Assembly (NCBI GenBank): GCA_026214975.1
Contig: CM047815.1
Coordinates: 66,099,852 to 66,163,851, forward strand
From: Gentiana macrophylla
Taxonomy: Eukaryota; Streptophyta; Magnoliopsida; Gentianales; Gentianaceae
Reading direction: 5' to 3'
DNA: 64,000 nucleotides
Shown: in pieces, positions 10,713 to 21,472 of the stretch
Position numbering within the stretch: position 1 is the stretch's first letter
Layout: the number at the start of each line of letters is the position of its first letter
Program-made: the position numbers and the translations under genes
Notes under the pieces: model-generated
What the model saw: only the letters and a program-made list of their open reading frames with translations
Told to the model about the DNA's origin: nothing
The model's database searches: none

Positions 10713-11065
10713 GTTACACCCACTTACTCCCGGCACCACAAATATTTACTTTTGGCACCACATGAATATTTTGATTATTTTCTTACTTCTCACACCACAA
10801 AAATAATAAGAAAATCACTTCTTACACCACAACTTTTGGAAATTATAAAATAGTCCTCCAAAAAATTAATCAAACACCATTATCCTTCTATTAATCTAAT
10901 CCACTAATCTAATCTAAACTAAAAAAATATTTAATCATTTCATCTACAAACTTAATTCTAATACAAATTAATAATCTTAAACATAAAAAACCTTCATCCG
11001 TAAACCAATAAAAAACTCCATCTTCTTCCTCACTTTATCATCTTCATCATCCCACAAAAAAATCC
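10713..11065. other. Left subterminal region of the MULE
   Basis: The remainder of the left terminus contains repeated CACACCAC and GGCACCAC words, which recur inverted at about 24530-24650. An AT-rich leader up to the transposase ATG follows. No separate gene is seen. Confidence 0.5.
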
Positions 11066-14047
11066 ATGGAACCTTCACCATCATCCAATACAACACCATC
11101 ATCCAATACAAGTTTCAAAGGTCATCATCTTGAATCAACTTATATCAATCAACAAATACATTGCAATGTAGAAGATTTAGCAATCTTACTTGAAGATATA
11201 CCATATTCAAGCCAAGTGGAGAAGAAGATGAACCCCTCAAATTTGGTAATTTCCTTATCTAAAAATCATATTTTGATGTTCAATGTGTGAGTTAAGTGAA
11301 TGGGTAAACTTCCTACACACATATTATCATGGTATACATTCATATATGGAAGAAATTATGGCAATTTCGCGTTTTCCGATCGTCCCTAGGGCTTTCCTCG
11401 TCGTTCATTTATGTCCAGCAGCGTCCATGCCAGACGCAAGGAACCACCCCCCCCCACACCGACGCCCGATTCTGCAAATGAACGTCAGCTGCAGCGGCGT
11501 TCTGCCACACAATACAATATATTGTGTAATGCATGAACGTCGTCACCACCAGCGTTCATCTTGCATAGGGAATGCCAGTATAGTTGACGTTTTCAAAACG
11601 CCAGCACTGTTATCGTTTGTAGCTCAGAGGGAACGCTGAAATGGATGACATTCTAATCGATGGGTAACTTCTGACTAATAACATCAGAACGTCAGTCGTG
11701 CTGGCATTTGTTTTGCCAAACCAACGTCGCTAATGCCGACGTTCTGTATCAGTTTTCATATTTTTCCATCCATGTGTATTGAAATAACATTTACTTGTGT
11801 TTATTAATATTTAATCCATAGAAACAAAGAGGTGATACAAATTATGACAAGAGAAACGATGCGGGGGCAGTAGAAGATGACGACGAGGAGTATTTTAAGG
11901 TAAGAAACCATTAAGTCAATATGTTATTATGTTATTCTCATCCCAATTGACTATGACTTTATTTGTACGTTTCTTTTGTAGCATTTGGCTAATGAAATGA
12001 TTGATGAAGATCAAGAAAATCTTAAGAATCTTCAAGATACCACACTTACATTGAGGGATGAGTCACCTGAGGAGTTATCAGTCGATATGACTTCAATTTT
12101 AACAACTGATCAAGAATGTCTTTAAAACTTATACTATTTCAATGTTTGTGCATTTCAAACTTTATTTTGTTTTTTCATTACATTTATATATTGTTAACAA
12201 GTATTTGATTCGCATGAAGTCATCACCAAAAACCTCAAGGCATTGGCAAGAGCGAATGGTGTCGTCATTGTGAAAAAATGAGATCTAATATGACCGGAAA
12301 GCGGACACCGTTCATTACATTCCAATGTGAGAGGGGTGGATTCCTAAGAGATCATTGCAAAGGAGGAAAGTACGAGAAAAAAAATTGGCACTACCGGAAA
12401 GAATAAGCCAAGGGAATCGTCCACAAGGAAATGCGGATGTCCGTTTGTATTGAAAACCAAGAAGGATACATTTAGGGAGGTGTGGACCGTAAAAGTAGTG
12501 AATGGTGTGCATAATCACAAAACAATCATGTATGATGAGGGCCTTGCATACCTTGGTCGGAATGATAAAGAACAAGTCCGTGCTGTTGCAACAATGACTC
12601 GAAATGGAATTTTTCCAAGAAATATACTACGGATGTTGAGAGAGAAAGATGGGAAAAACTGTACATCACAGATGGCGATCTATACATTCATGCTAAGATG
12701 AGGAAGAATGCACGAGAGGGTCGGACAGTGATGCAAGAGGTTTACAATTTGGCGGATAAGACCACATCCTTCGTTCATTGGAGGCATGATGAGGGCAACG
12801 CAGTGAAGGATTTTTTTGGGCCTATAACGATAGCTTTTCTCTTGCAAGGTGCTTTCCTTCTGTCATGCTTATGGATTGTACCTACAAGACAAACAAGTAC
12901 AAGATGCCCCTCTTGCAGATTGTTGGTGTTACGTCTACGGACATGTCATTTCCGGTTGGATTTGCACTACTATGTTTGGAGAGGGAAGACAATTGCACTT
13001 GGGCTTTGACTATGATTCGCGAAGCTATTGGTGACCAAAGCGAGCGAATATGTTGTATCGTGACAAATAGGGAAGAAGCTTTAATGAACGCAGTATGGGT
13101 GGTATTTCCAAAAGCAAAGAACCTTTTATGCCGGTGGCACATCGAGAAAGGTCTTGTGTCGAATTTGAAGACAAAGACTACGTGTGAAGGTTGGCAGGAT
13201 TTAATGACAGCATGGACAGAGGTTGTTAAAGAAAACTCAGAAGAAGAGTTGAATGAGCGATTGGAAGATTGTAAGAAGACTTTTAGTGAAAACGCCATGA
13301 GTTACATTTCATCTACATGGTTGAACGCACACAAGGAGGCATTCGTCTCAGCATGGACGAACTCTGTGTTTCATCTAGAAAACACATCAACCTCGAGAGT
13401 CAAGGGAATGCATTCAGTGTTTAAAAATTGGCTAAAAACCGGGCTTGGGGACTTGGTTGCGGAGTGGGAAGCTGGTCTTTGCGCGATTGATTAAGAGATA
13501 AAAAACATCAAAAAAATCCTTTGAGTTATCTCTTTTCATGGAGCCTAAAAAATTCAAAGACGAGCCATTGTTTAAAGAGCTTAAACATCATATATCTATA
13601 TACGCATTGGACTTGTTGTATGATGAGTTGAAAAAACCCGATGATAGCAATGCGTTGATTAAGGAGTGTGGATGTACTATTGGAAAGACACACGGATTTC
13701 CGTGTAGACATGAGATGGAAAGGTTTAAGAAGAAGCCCGGATTCATCCCTCTATCATCGATCGATGTTCATTGGAAGACCCTAGATATCAAAGGGCCACC
13801 TCTAAAAGAATCGGATTTAAACTACATGCATGTTTTGCATGCCTTAGAAGAAAAACTGAAGATGGAAGACGTGTGGGAGAGACAGAGGTTGATAATGAAG
13901 ATACATGACATTTGTCAATTGATTAATACGGTGTTGCAAGAGCCAAAAATGAAAATGATGGGTCGTGGCCGGCCTAAGGGATCCGGAAACAAGAGGAAAT
14001 TAGTTGAGTACGACTCAACTAAGAGGAAGATGAGCATGTTTGAATGA
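11066..14047 (+). pseudogene. MULE transposase: FAR1-like zinc region, DDE core, SWIM zinc finger
   Basis: The first exons join in phase: 11066-11245, 11822-11899 and 11982 to about 12120, all acidic and not conserved. From about 12200 comes a FAR1-like DNA-binding region (ITFQCERGG, then CGCPFVLK and VVNGVHNH). The MULE core follows: first Asp in LMDCTYKT (12874-12876), CRWH metal ligands, and the HKEAFVSAW helix with the expected Glu. A SWIM finger, C-G-C...C-R-H (13667-13711), and an AT-hook-like GRGRPKGSGNKRK close the region. The second catalytic Asp, in the usual TDRE motif, is Asn here (TNRE, AAT at 13066-13068). Frame breaks lie in A runs at 12272-12281 and 12377-12384, near 12700-12860 and near 13497-13537. 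The family cuts and pastes element ends; this copy should be dead. Confidence 0.85.
11380..11760. repeat. Palindrome array 1, core AACGTC...GACGTT
   Basis: Inside intron 1 of the transposase gene. Palindromes include 11480-11502 (GAACGTCAGCTGC...), 11533-11559 (ATGAACGTCG...CAGCGTTCAT), 11585-11603 (inverted order, TGACGTTTT...) and 11723-11743. The core recurs at 11690. About ten cores lie in 380 bases of DNA that is otherwise unremarkable and non-coding. Confidence 0.7.
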
Positions 14048-14091
14048 GTTGAGCGAGAATTATCGAGTGTTAAACTCCACCTTATCTCAAG

Positions 14092-14373
14092 GTGTTTCTT
14101 CTGCCAAAAAGAAAAAATCTCCATGTACTCGGGGACCATCCAAACGTGCAAAGGTCTCGATGGCTATATGTTCTACCGTTGGATACATATTTTCCACCAA
14201 ATGTTCATGAGCACATTTCGTCAATGGTTAATGTAGCTCCGGATGGAAATTGCGGATTTAGAGTAATAGCCCACATAATAGGGCTTGAAGAGAGTGCATG
14301 GCCACATGTGAGAAAAGCGATGCAACAAGAAATGATGGCAAACAAGGATCATTATATGACCTTATTTGATGGA
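14092..14373 (+). pseudogene. OTU cysteine-protease region, N-terminal half
   Basis: The frame runs LPLDTYFPPNVHEHISSM and then APDGNCGFR, the OTU catalytic-Cys motif (Asp 14242-14244, Cys 14251-14253). It ends LFDG at the LARD insertion. The other half, with the catalytic His, resumes at 19996. OTU domains are deubiquitinase-like cysteine proteases. Here the domain follows the SWIM finger of the transposase after a stop and frame change (14045-14091), so it was probably the C-terminal part of the same protein, an arrangement found in some plant MULEs. Confidence 0.8.
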
Positions 14374-15105
14374 TGACGATACCGAATATCGCACCTCCAC
14401 GTGGCGTCATGAGATAGTCCTCCTGGACAAGAGTAAGTGATAGCCCGAGGTCGAATTACGAGATGAGACATCGACAAACCGACATGATCGAGAACCGAGA
14501 CGATGGGCCCATCTCGATACCGCAAGACGGAAAGCTCGGGATGCGGACAAAGTCCACTCTAAACACGCAGCCTCACGGTTGGTCCCCGATAATCGAATAA
14601 ACGTCAAGGTATTCATGTCGATGCCAGTGCTCGAGGCTAAGGCCATCTAGTAGACTCCAGGTGCCACGACGATCGACTATCGAAAGCGATGTAGGACGAT
14701 CATCCGCACACCACTAGCGATGTAGGACAATGGGTCCCGAGCTCGACCGACGCAAGTCGATTAAGTCGGCCTCGAGGACAGAGTCCGCACCAGCTGAAGA
14801 GGCCCATTATCCATAGGATAACTAGGGCAGTGGGCAAAGCCCATATAAGCTAGTAAAAGCCCAAAAGGCTAATACTGTATTTTACCCAAACCGACATGGT
14901 TTAGGGTTAGGGGAATGAACTCCCTATAAATATAAACTTCCAGGAACTACGTGTGACTTGATTCCTGGAACATAACAGGATACGTAGGCAACCTGAGAGA
15001 GACTCTCAGGCTCAGTCTAAAATCATCCCCAAAATCATCCTTGATTCAATCATCCCTAGATTAAAACGGCCCGGATTTATTCATAGACGAAATCCAGCAT
15101 CGTCA
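14374..15105 (+). repeat. 5' LTR of the LARD
   Basis: 732 bases, TG...CA, with a TATA box (TATAAATA, 14935-14942). It differs from the 3' copy by substitutions and several short indels, for example around 14680-14730 compared with 19560-19620. Confidence 0.9.
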
Positions 15106-15123
15106 TTGGCGCTAGAAGGAGGG
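15106..15123 (+). other. Primer-binding site of the LARD
   Basis: TTGGCGCTAGAAGGAGGG begins directly after the CA end of the 5' LTR, where the tRNA primer pairs. I have not assigned the tRNA. Confidence 0.6.
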
Positions 15124-15129
15124 CCTTCT

Positions 15130-16095
15130 ATCGGGGATGGATCAAGGAGTGATGGTGATCATGTTAATGGCGAAATAAAGCCAAAAACGCAGCAAGATCG
15201 GCGGTTGATTGCCGGAAATTGAACCGTTGAAACGATAATTCCACCGGTCATAATCAAGGATTATCAGGGACGAACAAGACCTAAAAGTTTCAGGCCGATC
15301 AGAGTTCGTTTAATGGCCCGATCATCGCCAAGAAGTTGCTGCTGTATCAAAAACGCAGCAAAACCCTAATTGGGGGCAGAAAGGTCGGCAGCCTTTTCCC
15401 GCCGATTTAACCGTTGGAAAATCAATCCCACCGGTCAGAATCAATGATTAGGAGTTTTGAACAATCCCTCCAAATTTCAGACCGATCGGAGCTTTTCCTG
15501 GTGCCCGATCGTCGCCACGAAGTGGCTGCTGTATCAGAAACGCAGCAGAACCCTAATCAGCAGTTTCAGGTCGGCGGCCTGTTAGCAGCAATTCAACCGT
15601 TGGAATGAAAATCAATCCGGTCATATTGAATGAAACAGATAGAAGAAAAATATCTAAAAATTTCATGCCGATCGGAGCAGGTTTCAATGCCAGATCATCG
15701 CCTAAAAGTTGCAGTTGTGTAGGAAAAAGCAGAAAAACCATAATCTGCAGGTTCCAAGTCGGCTGAATATTCCCGACAATTGAGCCGTTGGAAAAACAAT
15801 CTCTCCGGTCAGATTCAATATTTATGAGGACCTAACGATCCCTCAAAATTTCAGACCGATCGGAGTTCGTTTGATTACCTGATTGTGACAAGAAAGTTGC
15901 TGCAGGCCACCAAAAAAGCAACAGAATTCTGACATGACGGTGGCAGATCGGTAGCTTATTCCCGGAGATTGAACCGTCGAAACGATAATTACACCGGTCA
16001 AATCGAAGAAAAGTGAGGGAAGAACGATCCCTCCAAATTTCGCGCCGATCGGAGTCCGTTTCGAGGTCTGATTGCCACCGAAAAAGCACTGTTGT
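15130..16095 (+). repeat. Five ~187-bp tandem repeats in the LARD
   Basis: The word CCGTTGGAAA or a variant recurs at about 15224, 15411, 15597, 15785 and 15974 (spacings 186-189). Each is followed by CCGGTCA, TTTCAGACCGATCGGAG and a GATCATCGCC-like block. Units have diverged. No open frame spans the array. Confidence 0.8.
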
Positions 16096-16364
16096 GTAAC
16101 CCGAGGAAGTGGCGAATTATCTACCGTATCTAGCTACCCACGATGTGAGTTCTCGAGCTCCGAGGATCGAGCCGAGCTCTTTAGCTCTCCAGGTTCTTAC
16201 AATAGTTATTTGAAATTCTTAAATACTTTGTAAGCCTTTATTATATATGCAATGATTTTTATTACAAATACATTGCGCCATAAAGACTCGAGATATCGGG
16301 CACCGGCATCCGAGACATACGGACTCGTCTTGCCTAAATCCGAGCTCGACTCGGCATCATGCTA

Positions 16365-17000
16365 GGAACTCACCCTACCGAAACGGCGGGTAGAGTTATC
16401 TTATTTTGGAACTCACCCTACCGAAAAGGCGGGTAGAGTTATCTTATTTTGGAACTCACCCTACCGAAACGACGGGTAGAGCTATCTTATTTTGGAACTC
16501 GCCTAGCCGAAATGGCGGGTAGAGCTATCTTATTATGGAACTCTCCTAGCCGAGCATGGCGGGACGAGCATTCTTATTTTTGGAACTCTCCTAGCCGTGC
16601 CTGGCGGGACGAGCATTCTTATTTCGGGAACTCGACCTACGGCGGGTCGAGCTATCTTATTTTGGAACTCACCCTACCGAACTGGAGGGTCGAGCTATAT
16701 TATTTTGGAACTCACCCTACCGAACTGGCGGGTCGAGCTATCTTATTTTGGAACTCACCCAACCGAACTGGGGGGTCAAGCTATATTATTTTGGAACTCA
16801 CCCTACCGAACTGGCGGGTCGAGCTATCTTATTTTGGAACTCACCCTACCGAACTGGAGGGTCGAGCTATATTATTTTGGAACTCACCTACCGAATCAAG
16901 CGGGTCGAGCTATCTTATTTTGGAACTCACCTACCGAGGCCGGTGGGTCGAGCTATATCATTTTGGAACTCACCCGCCGAACGGAGAGGGTCTAGCTATC
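16365..17000 (+). repeat. 43-45-bp tandem array in the LARD, about 14 copies
   Basis: GGAACTCACCCTACCGA...GGCGGGTAGAG...ATCTTATTTT repeats with starts at 16365, 16408, 16451, 16494, 16537 and 16582, continuing to about 17000. Because three units make close to 132 bases, all three plus-strand frames stay open and give the same repeating peptide (FWNSP, THPTELAGR). These long frames are a product of the repeat and not genes. A few related units reappear at 18100-18250. Confidence 0.85.
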
Positions 17001-17452
17001 TTATCTACGAATCCTCGACATGTTGAAGTCTCGAATAAAATAGTGAATAAAGCCAAGTCAATGCGGTGCTTATATCACTCCTAATATGCCGATAAGCCAC
17101 GATGCGAGGCGGTTGGAAGATCCCACGATGTATACCTTATTCGACCGGTTCATAAGCACCACGGCGCGATGGTCGAATAAGGAGTTATTTAATTCGACGA
17201 GTTCATAAGCCCGACGAGGCATGACGGTCGAATCGAGCTCCGACCAAATAGCCAAGTCAAGCCCACGACGCGAAGACAAAGCTAGGTCGACTCATATTCA
17301 AGTGTACCATGAGTCATGCACTCATACTACACTTCGAGGGCAAGGAATTAAGTCAAAGGACTACACCCTAGGCAAATATTCAACAACGAGTAGAAATCCG
17401 CAAGTCGGACATCTCAAGATGACCAAATGCAAAGTTAGCCTAATGGGCGACG

Positions 17453-17800
17453 AATGCAAAGGCATAGAGGCGGTTCGCAGGTCGGGCCAAAGGTCCAAGC
17501 TAAAAGCGAGCGAGCCCAAGAGGCGAACGAGGCTAAAGCAAAGGGCGGTTCGCATGGTCGGGCCAAATGTCCCGATCGAAAGCCGAATGAGCTAAAAAGG
17601 CGAAAAAGGTCCGGACAAAGGACGGTTCGCATAGTCGGGCCACCGTCCCGGTCGAAAAGTCGAATGAGCCCAAAAGGCTTAAAAGGGCTGGACAAAGGAC
17701 GGTTCGCATAGTCGGACCACTGTCCCAACCGAGAGCCAACCGAGCCCAAAGCGGCGAAAAAGGCCAAGGGGGAGAGACGATTCACACAATCGAATTAAAA
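17453..17800 (+). repeat. ~77-bp tandem repeats in the LARD
   Basis: GGTTCGCAGGTCGGGCC-like words start at 17472, 17547, 17624 and 17701, with a decayed copy at 17779. Each is followed by a GAAAGCCGAATGAGC-like block. Open frames over this array on both strands are repeat-driven. Confidence 0.8.
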
Positions 17801-19271
17801 CGCTCACCGGAAGTCGAATAAAGTCTACGAGACAAAAAGGCTAAGGCAAGCGGGCGATCACAAGTGCAATAGGAACCAGAGGTTCATAATACACTTGGGG
17901 GCAACACGATATCGATAAAGCAAAAAAGCTTAACAGAGCCAAAGGCTCGATAAGCGAAAGAGCTAAAAACATCGACACGTGAAAGAAGAGGAAATAAAAT
18001 ATCGCAAAAAGTGAAGCAAAATAAAGCTCGGCATCGTATTTGGAGCTCACCGATGAGCGCATCTTTAATAAGTCTGGGTTCGACTCGGCATCTCATCTTA
18101 ATACTATCTTATTTTGTAACTCTCCTAGCCGAGCGTGGCGGGATGAGCCTCCTTATTTCGGGAACTCTCCCCACGTCGGGATCGACCTATCTTATCTTGG
18201 AACTCTCCTAGCCGAGTATGGCGGGACGAGCATTCTTATTTCGGGAGCTATCCCCACGGTTATTGTGACTTTTTGACTAGTATCTTACGTATCTCGAGAA
18301 TCCACTCCCCAAAGAATCTACTCAACGGTCTATGAGGACCCGCAAGTCGGACGGACTATATAAAGGTCGACATCCAACGTCTATAAGTCCTAATAGGACG
18401 AAAATGCAATGGCATCGAAGTCCGAGTCGACAGCGACGTAATCTGACTCCTAAAGGATAGGATTTACCAGGGCATCGAGGTCGGGCAACATGATCATTTC
18501 AATCGGCGTACCACTAAAGCTAAAAGTTCCATGGAACCAAAAAGCTAAGGCATCGAGTTGAGATCATGTCCAAATCTCTCGGCAATCATGTGTCATGAGT
18601 CATGAACGACAAAGAAACACCACGACGCCGAGATCCGGAGCGACAGTCACGCATTACCAGTCTTTTTAGACAGTAATTACTAGGACATCGTAGCCGTAAA
18701 TATATATCGACAACCGAAAGGGCATCGATTTTGACAAACGAAAAGAGACAGCCAGGGGCATCTCCTCTACTACGCAACAACAAAGAAAAGTCCAAAAAAT
18801 GCTAAGGCAAGGAAGACAATTGCTTGAATTCCGACTGGGAAGGCCCCTACCAGGCTCTTAAAGCTCTCCCATTGGGTTCTTCTCAGCTATGTCGAACAGA
18901 CGGGTCGACAGTTCCTCGCATGCCGACACTCTGAGGAAATACTATGCCTAAGTATAGGATAAGTTAAGTCCGCAAGTCGGACAATACTAAAATCGATCTG
19001 ATCCAAGGCTCATTTTCTAACAATGTCAAGGCCCTTTCAGTCCGACGGGACAAAAAGGTCAAGGCAAATAAGCTAAGTCCGCCAGTCGGATAATGCTCAA
19101 CTATATAATAAAGTCAAGGCATTTCAACATCCGACGGGATAGGAATGTTAAGGCTTAAATAGTAAGTCCGCAGGGCAGATTTAAATTCAGAGCATTGGAT
19201 GACGGTGGCCGAGATACACCTTTGACAGATCAGACCTGACCTCAAGAGCTCAGATAGATCTGGGGGGCTTA
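17801..19271 (+). other. LARD interior, 3' part
   Basis: Non-coding sequence with four related units of the 43-45-bp repeat at 18100-18250 and scattered AAGTCCGCAAGTCGGA words (for example 18969, 19076). The polypurine tract is TGGGGGGCTTA at 19261-19271, directly before the 3' LTR. No protein domain is seen. Confidence 0.6.
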
Positions 19272-19995
19272 TGACGATACCGAATATCGCACCTCCACGT
19301 GGCGTCATGAGATAGTCCTCCTGGACAAGAGTAAGTGATAGCCCGAGGGTCGAATTACGAGATGAGACATCGACAACCGACATGATCAGAGAACCGAGAC
19401 GATGGGCCCATCTCGATACGTAAGACGGAAAGCTCGGGATGCGGACAAAGTCCACTCTAAACACGCAGCCTCACGGTTGGTCCCGATAACTGAATAAACG
19501 TCAAGGTATTCATGTCGATGCCCAGGCTCGAGGCTAAGGCCATCTAGTAGACTCCAGGCTACGACGATCGACTATCGGCGGTGTAGGACGATCGATCCGC
19601 AGCACCGGCTATGATGTAGGACAATGGGTCCCGAGCTCGACCGACGCAAGTCGATTAAGTCGGCCTCGAGGGCGAGTCCGCACCGGTGAAGAGGCCCATT
19701 ATCCATAGGATAACTAGAGGCGATGGGCAAAGCCCATATAAGCTAGTAAAAGCCCAAAAGGCTAATATCAGTATTTTACCCAAACCGACATGGTTTAGGG
19801 TTGGGAATGAACTCCTATAAATATAAACTTCCAGAACTACGTGTGACTTGATTCCTGGAACATAACAGGATACGTAGGCAACCTGAGAGAGACTCTCAGG
19901 CTCAGTCTAAAATCATCCCCAAAATCATCCTTGATTCAATCATCCCTAGATTAAAACGGCCCGGATTTATTCATAGACGAAATCCAGCATCGTCA
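19272..19995 (+). repeat. 3' LTR of the LARD
   Basis: 724 bases, closely similar to 14374-15105, with TATAAATA at 19816-19823. It is followed by the target duplication ATGGA (19996-20000) and the second half of the OTU region. Confidence 0.9.
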
Positions 19996-20322
19996 ATGGA
20001 CAACAATATGTCTACGACAAATGCATGTCCTCACTTGATCATGAAGATGAAGGGTGCGGAGAGGAGAAGTATTATGACAATTTCCTTGGTTAGGCTGTGT
20101 GCAACGTATATGGTGTGTCCCTAAGCATATTGTCTACATCGCACAGAAACCAAACTTTCCTTCCCAATAAGAAAAAACCTTCGGTTTGGCTACCTAACCA
20201 TATATGGATGGGTTTTTGCAATGGTAACCATTTTGTTCGTTTGTTTATGAAAGATACTTGTCCAATACCTAAGGTGAATGTGGTTTGGCATAACGTTCGG
20301 ACGTTGGAAGCAAAATAATTGT
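19996..20322 (+). pseudogene. OTU cysteine-protease region, C-terminal half
   Basis: It continues the frame broken at 14373: QQYVYDKCMSSLDHEDEGCG and on to YYDNFLG. A TAG in that frame stands near 20090; the continuing frame from 20097 holds NGNHFVRL, with the catalytic His at 20229-20231. Cys and His motifs are both preserved, but a frame shift near 20090 and the 5.6-kb LARD insertion separate them. Confidence 0.8.
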
Positions 20323-20424
20323 ATGACAAATATCAGCATAGGATCGGTCTATGGCATGATGTGGTCAATGATCCATGGATGGGGAATTATGTTGATTTAG
20401 AAGCGCCGGGTACCTAAGCATGAA

Positions 20425-20590
20425 GTTTTAGATCATACTTTTGAGCTACTTTTAGATCATATTTTGGAGTTACTTTTAGATCATACTTTTGAGCTACTTT
20501 GATGTATTTTGAGCTACGTTGATCTACTTTGTAGTACTTTTAGATCATACTTTGTAGCTACTTTGATTTATTTGATCTATGTTGATGAAT
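20425..20590 (+). repeat. Degenerate tandem repeat downstream of the transposase/OTU gene
   Basis: Units built on TTTTAGATCATACTTTTGAGCTAC recur every ~30 bases, five or six times. They lie just after the last stop of the transposase/OTU gene, probably in its 3' UTR. Confidence 0.6.
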
Positions 20591-20689
20591 TATGTCTATT
20601 TTGTTGTGAAGTATGCTAGTAATATCGATGTTTTTGTTGTTGAAATGTGTTATATTTGGTGTAATTTTGTGGTCTGATTGTGTGTTAAC

Positions 20690-21060
20690 CGAGGGAAAAT
20701 GTTGGTTCTGTGACAAAGAACGCCACCATGGCTAGCATTCATAGTGAGGAATCAACGTCAGATTTTATGTGACTCTCTGTACCAAAAAACCTCAAAACGT
20801 CAACCACGGGGACGTTCCTAGGGTATAAGAAACGACGGGTTGACTGACGCTTCAAGAAATTTCATGAACAGAGCCATGCCCACTATGTTTCATCACAACG
20901 CCACCACCAACGACGTTTGTATTGATAAAAAAACGTCGGCACAGCTGACGTTGCAAGAAAAAAAAGGAACAGATCCATGCCTCTGTTTCCTCAAAATGCC
21001 ATCCTTGGTGACGTTGCAGGTGAACAAGAAACGTCAGTACAACTGACGTTTCAAGAAACA
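20690..21060. repeat. Palindrome array 2, core AACGTC...GACGTT
   Basis: It lies between the 3' ends of the convergent transposase/OTU and PMD genes. It includes 20932-20952 (AACGTCGGC aca GCTGACGTT) and a perfect hairpin at 21028-21052 with 11-base arms (GAAACGTCAGT) and a 3-base loop. Further cores lie at 20755, 20796, 20811 and 21009. No coding signal. Confidence 0.7.
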
Positions 21061-21118
21061 GAAGCAACTTGAGCTTATCAGTCAAACAGATTACCAACTC
21101 ACAAATCCAAATCAAAAG

Positions 21119-21345
21119 GGATGAAATCCAAAATCACAGGGGATGAAAGTACTAACAGAATACCAATTCAAATCCAAAATCACAGGGGATGAAGTACTAA
21201 AAAAATCATAGGGGATGAAAGTACTAACAGAATACCAATTCAAATCCAAAATCACAGGGGATGAAAGTACTAACAGAATATCAATTCAAATCCAAAATCA
21301 CAGGGGATGAAAGTACTAACATAATACCAACTCACAAATCCAAAT
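21119..21345. repeat. ~46-bp minisatellite
   Basis: CACAGGGGATGAAAGTAC recurs at about 21135, 21181, 21253 and 21299, with a shortened unit near 21207. AATACCAATTCAAATCC lies in between. It is downstream of the PMD gene on its strand and non-coding. Confidence 0.65.
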
Positions 21346-21472
21346 CAACAATACCAAAGTAAAAATCCGAACACCAAAGACCAAGTAAATGAAATCCAAA
21401 CACCAATCGCCATATGAAGTACGGAAATGAAAACTACAAATATTCATTAAATGTACCAAAGACCTAAGGAAA

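Larger units (their letters stand above)
14374..19995 (+). mobile_element. Non-coding LTR retrotransposon (LARD type)
   Basis: Two direct LTRs (14374-15105 and 19272-19995, both TGACGATACCG...CATCGTCA) are flanked by an exact 5-bp duplication ATGGA (14369-14373, 19996-20000). A primer-binding-like TGGCGCTAGAAGGAGGG follows the first LTR and a G-rich polypurine tract precedes the second. The 4.2-kb interior shows no gag, protease, integrase or reverse transcriptase. It is made largely of three unrelated tandem arrays, so movement would need proteins from another element. Highly similar LTRs suggest a rather recent insertion. Confidence 0.9.

Noticed and set aside
11283..11639. 118-codon frame over palindrome array 1
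   Set aside because: It lies inside intron 1 of the transposase gene and its peptide simply reads through the palindromes.
16449..17084. Long plus-strand open frames over the LARD 43-45-bp array
   Set aside because: All three frames encode the same repeating peptide because three units make close to 132 bases; this is repeat periodicity, not a gene.
17361..17785. Overlapping open frames on both strands in the LARD interior
   Set aside because: They follow the ~77-bp tandem repeats, lack any domain and have no start or splice context.
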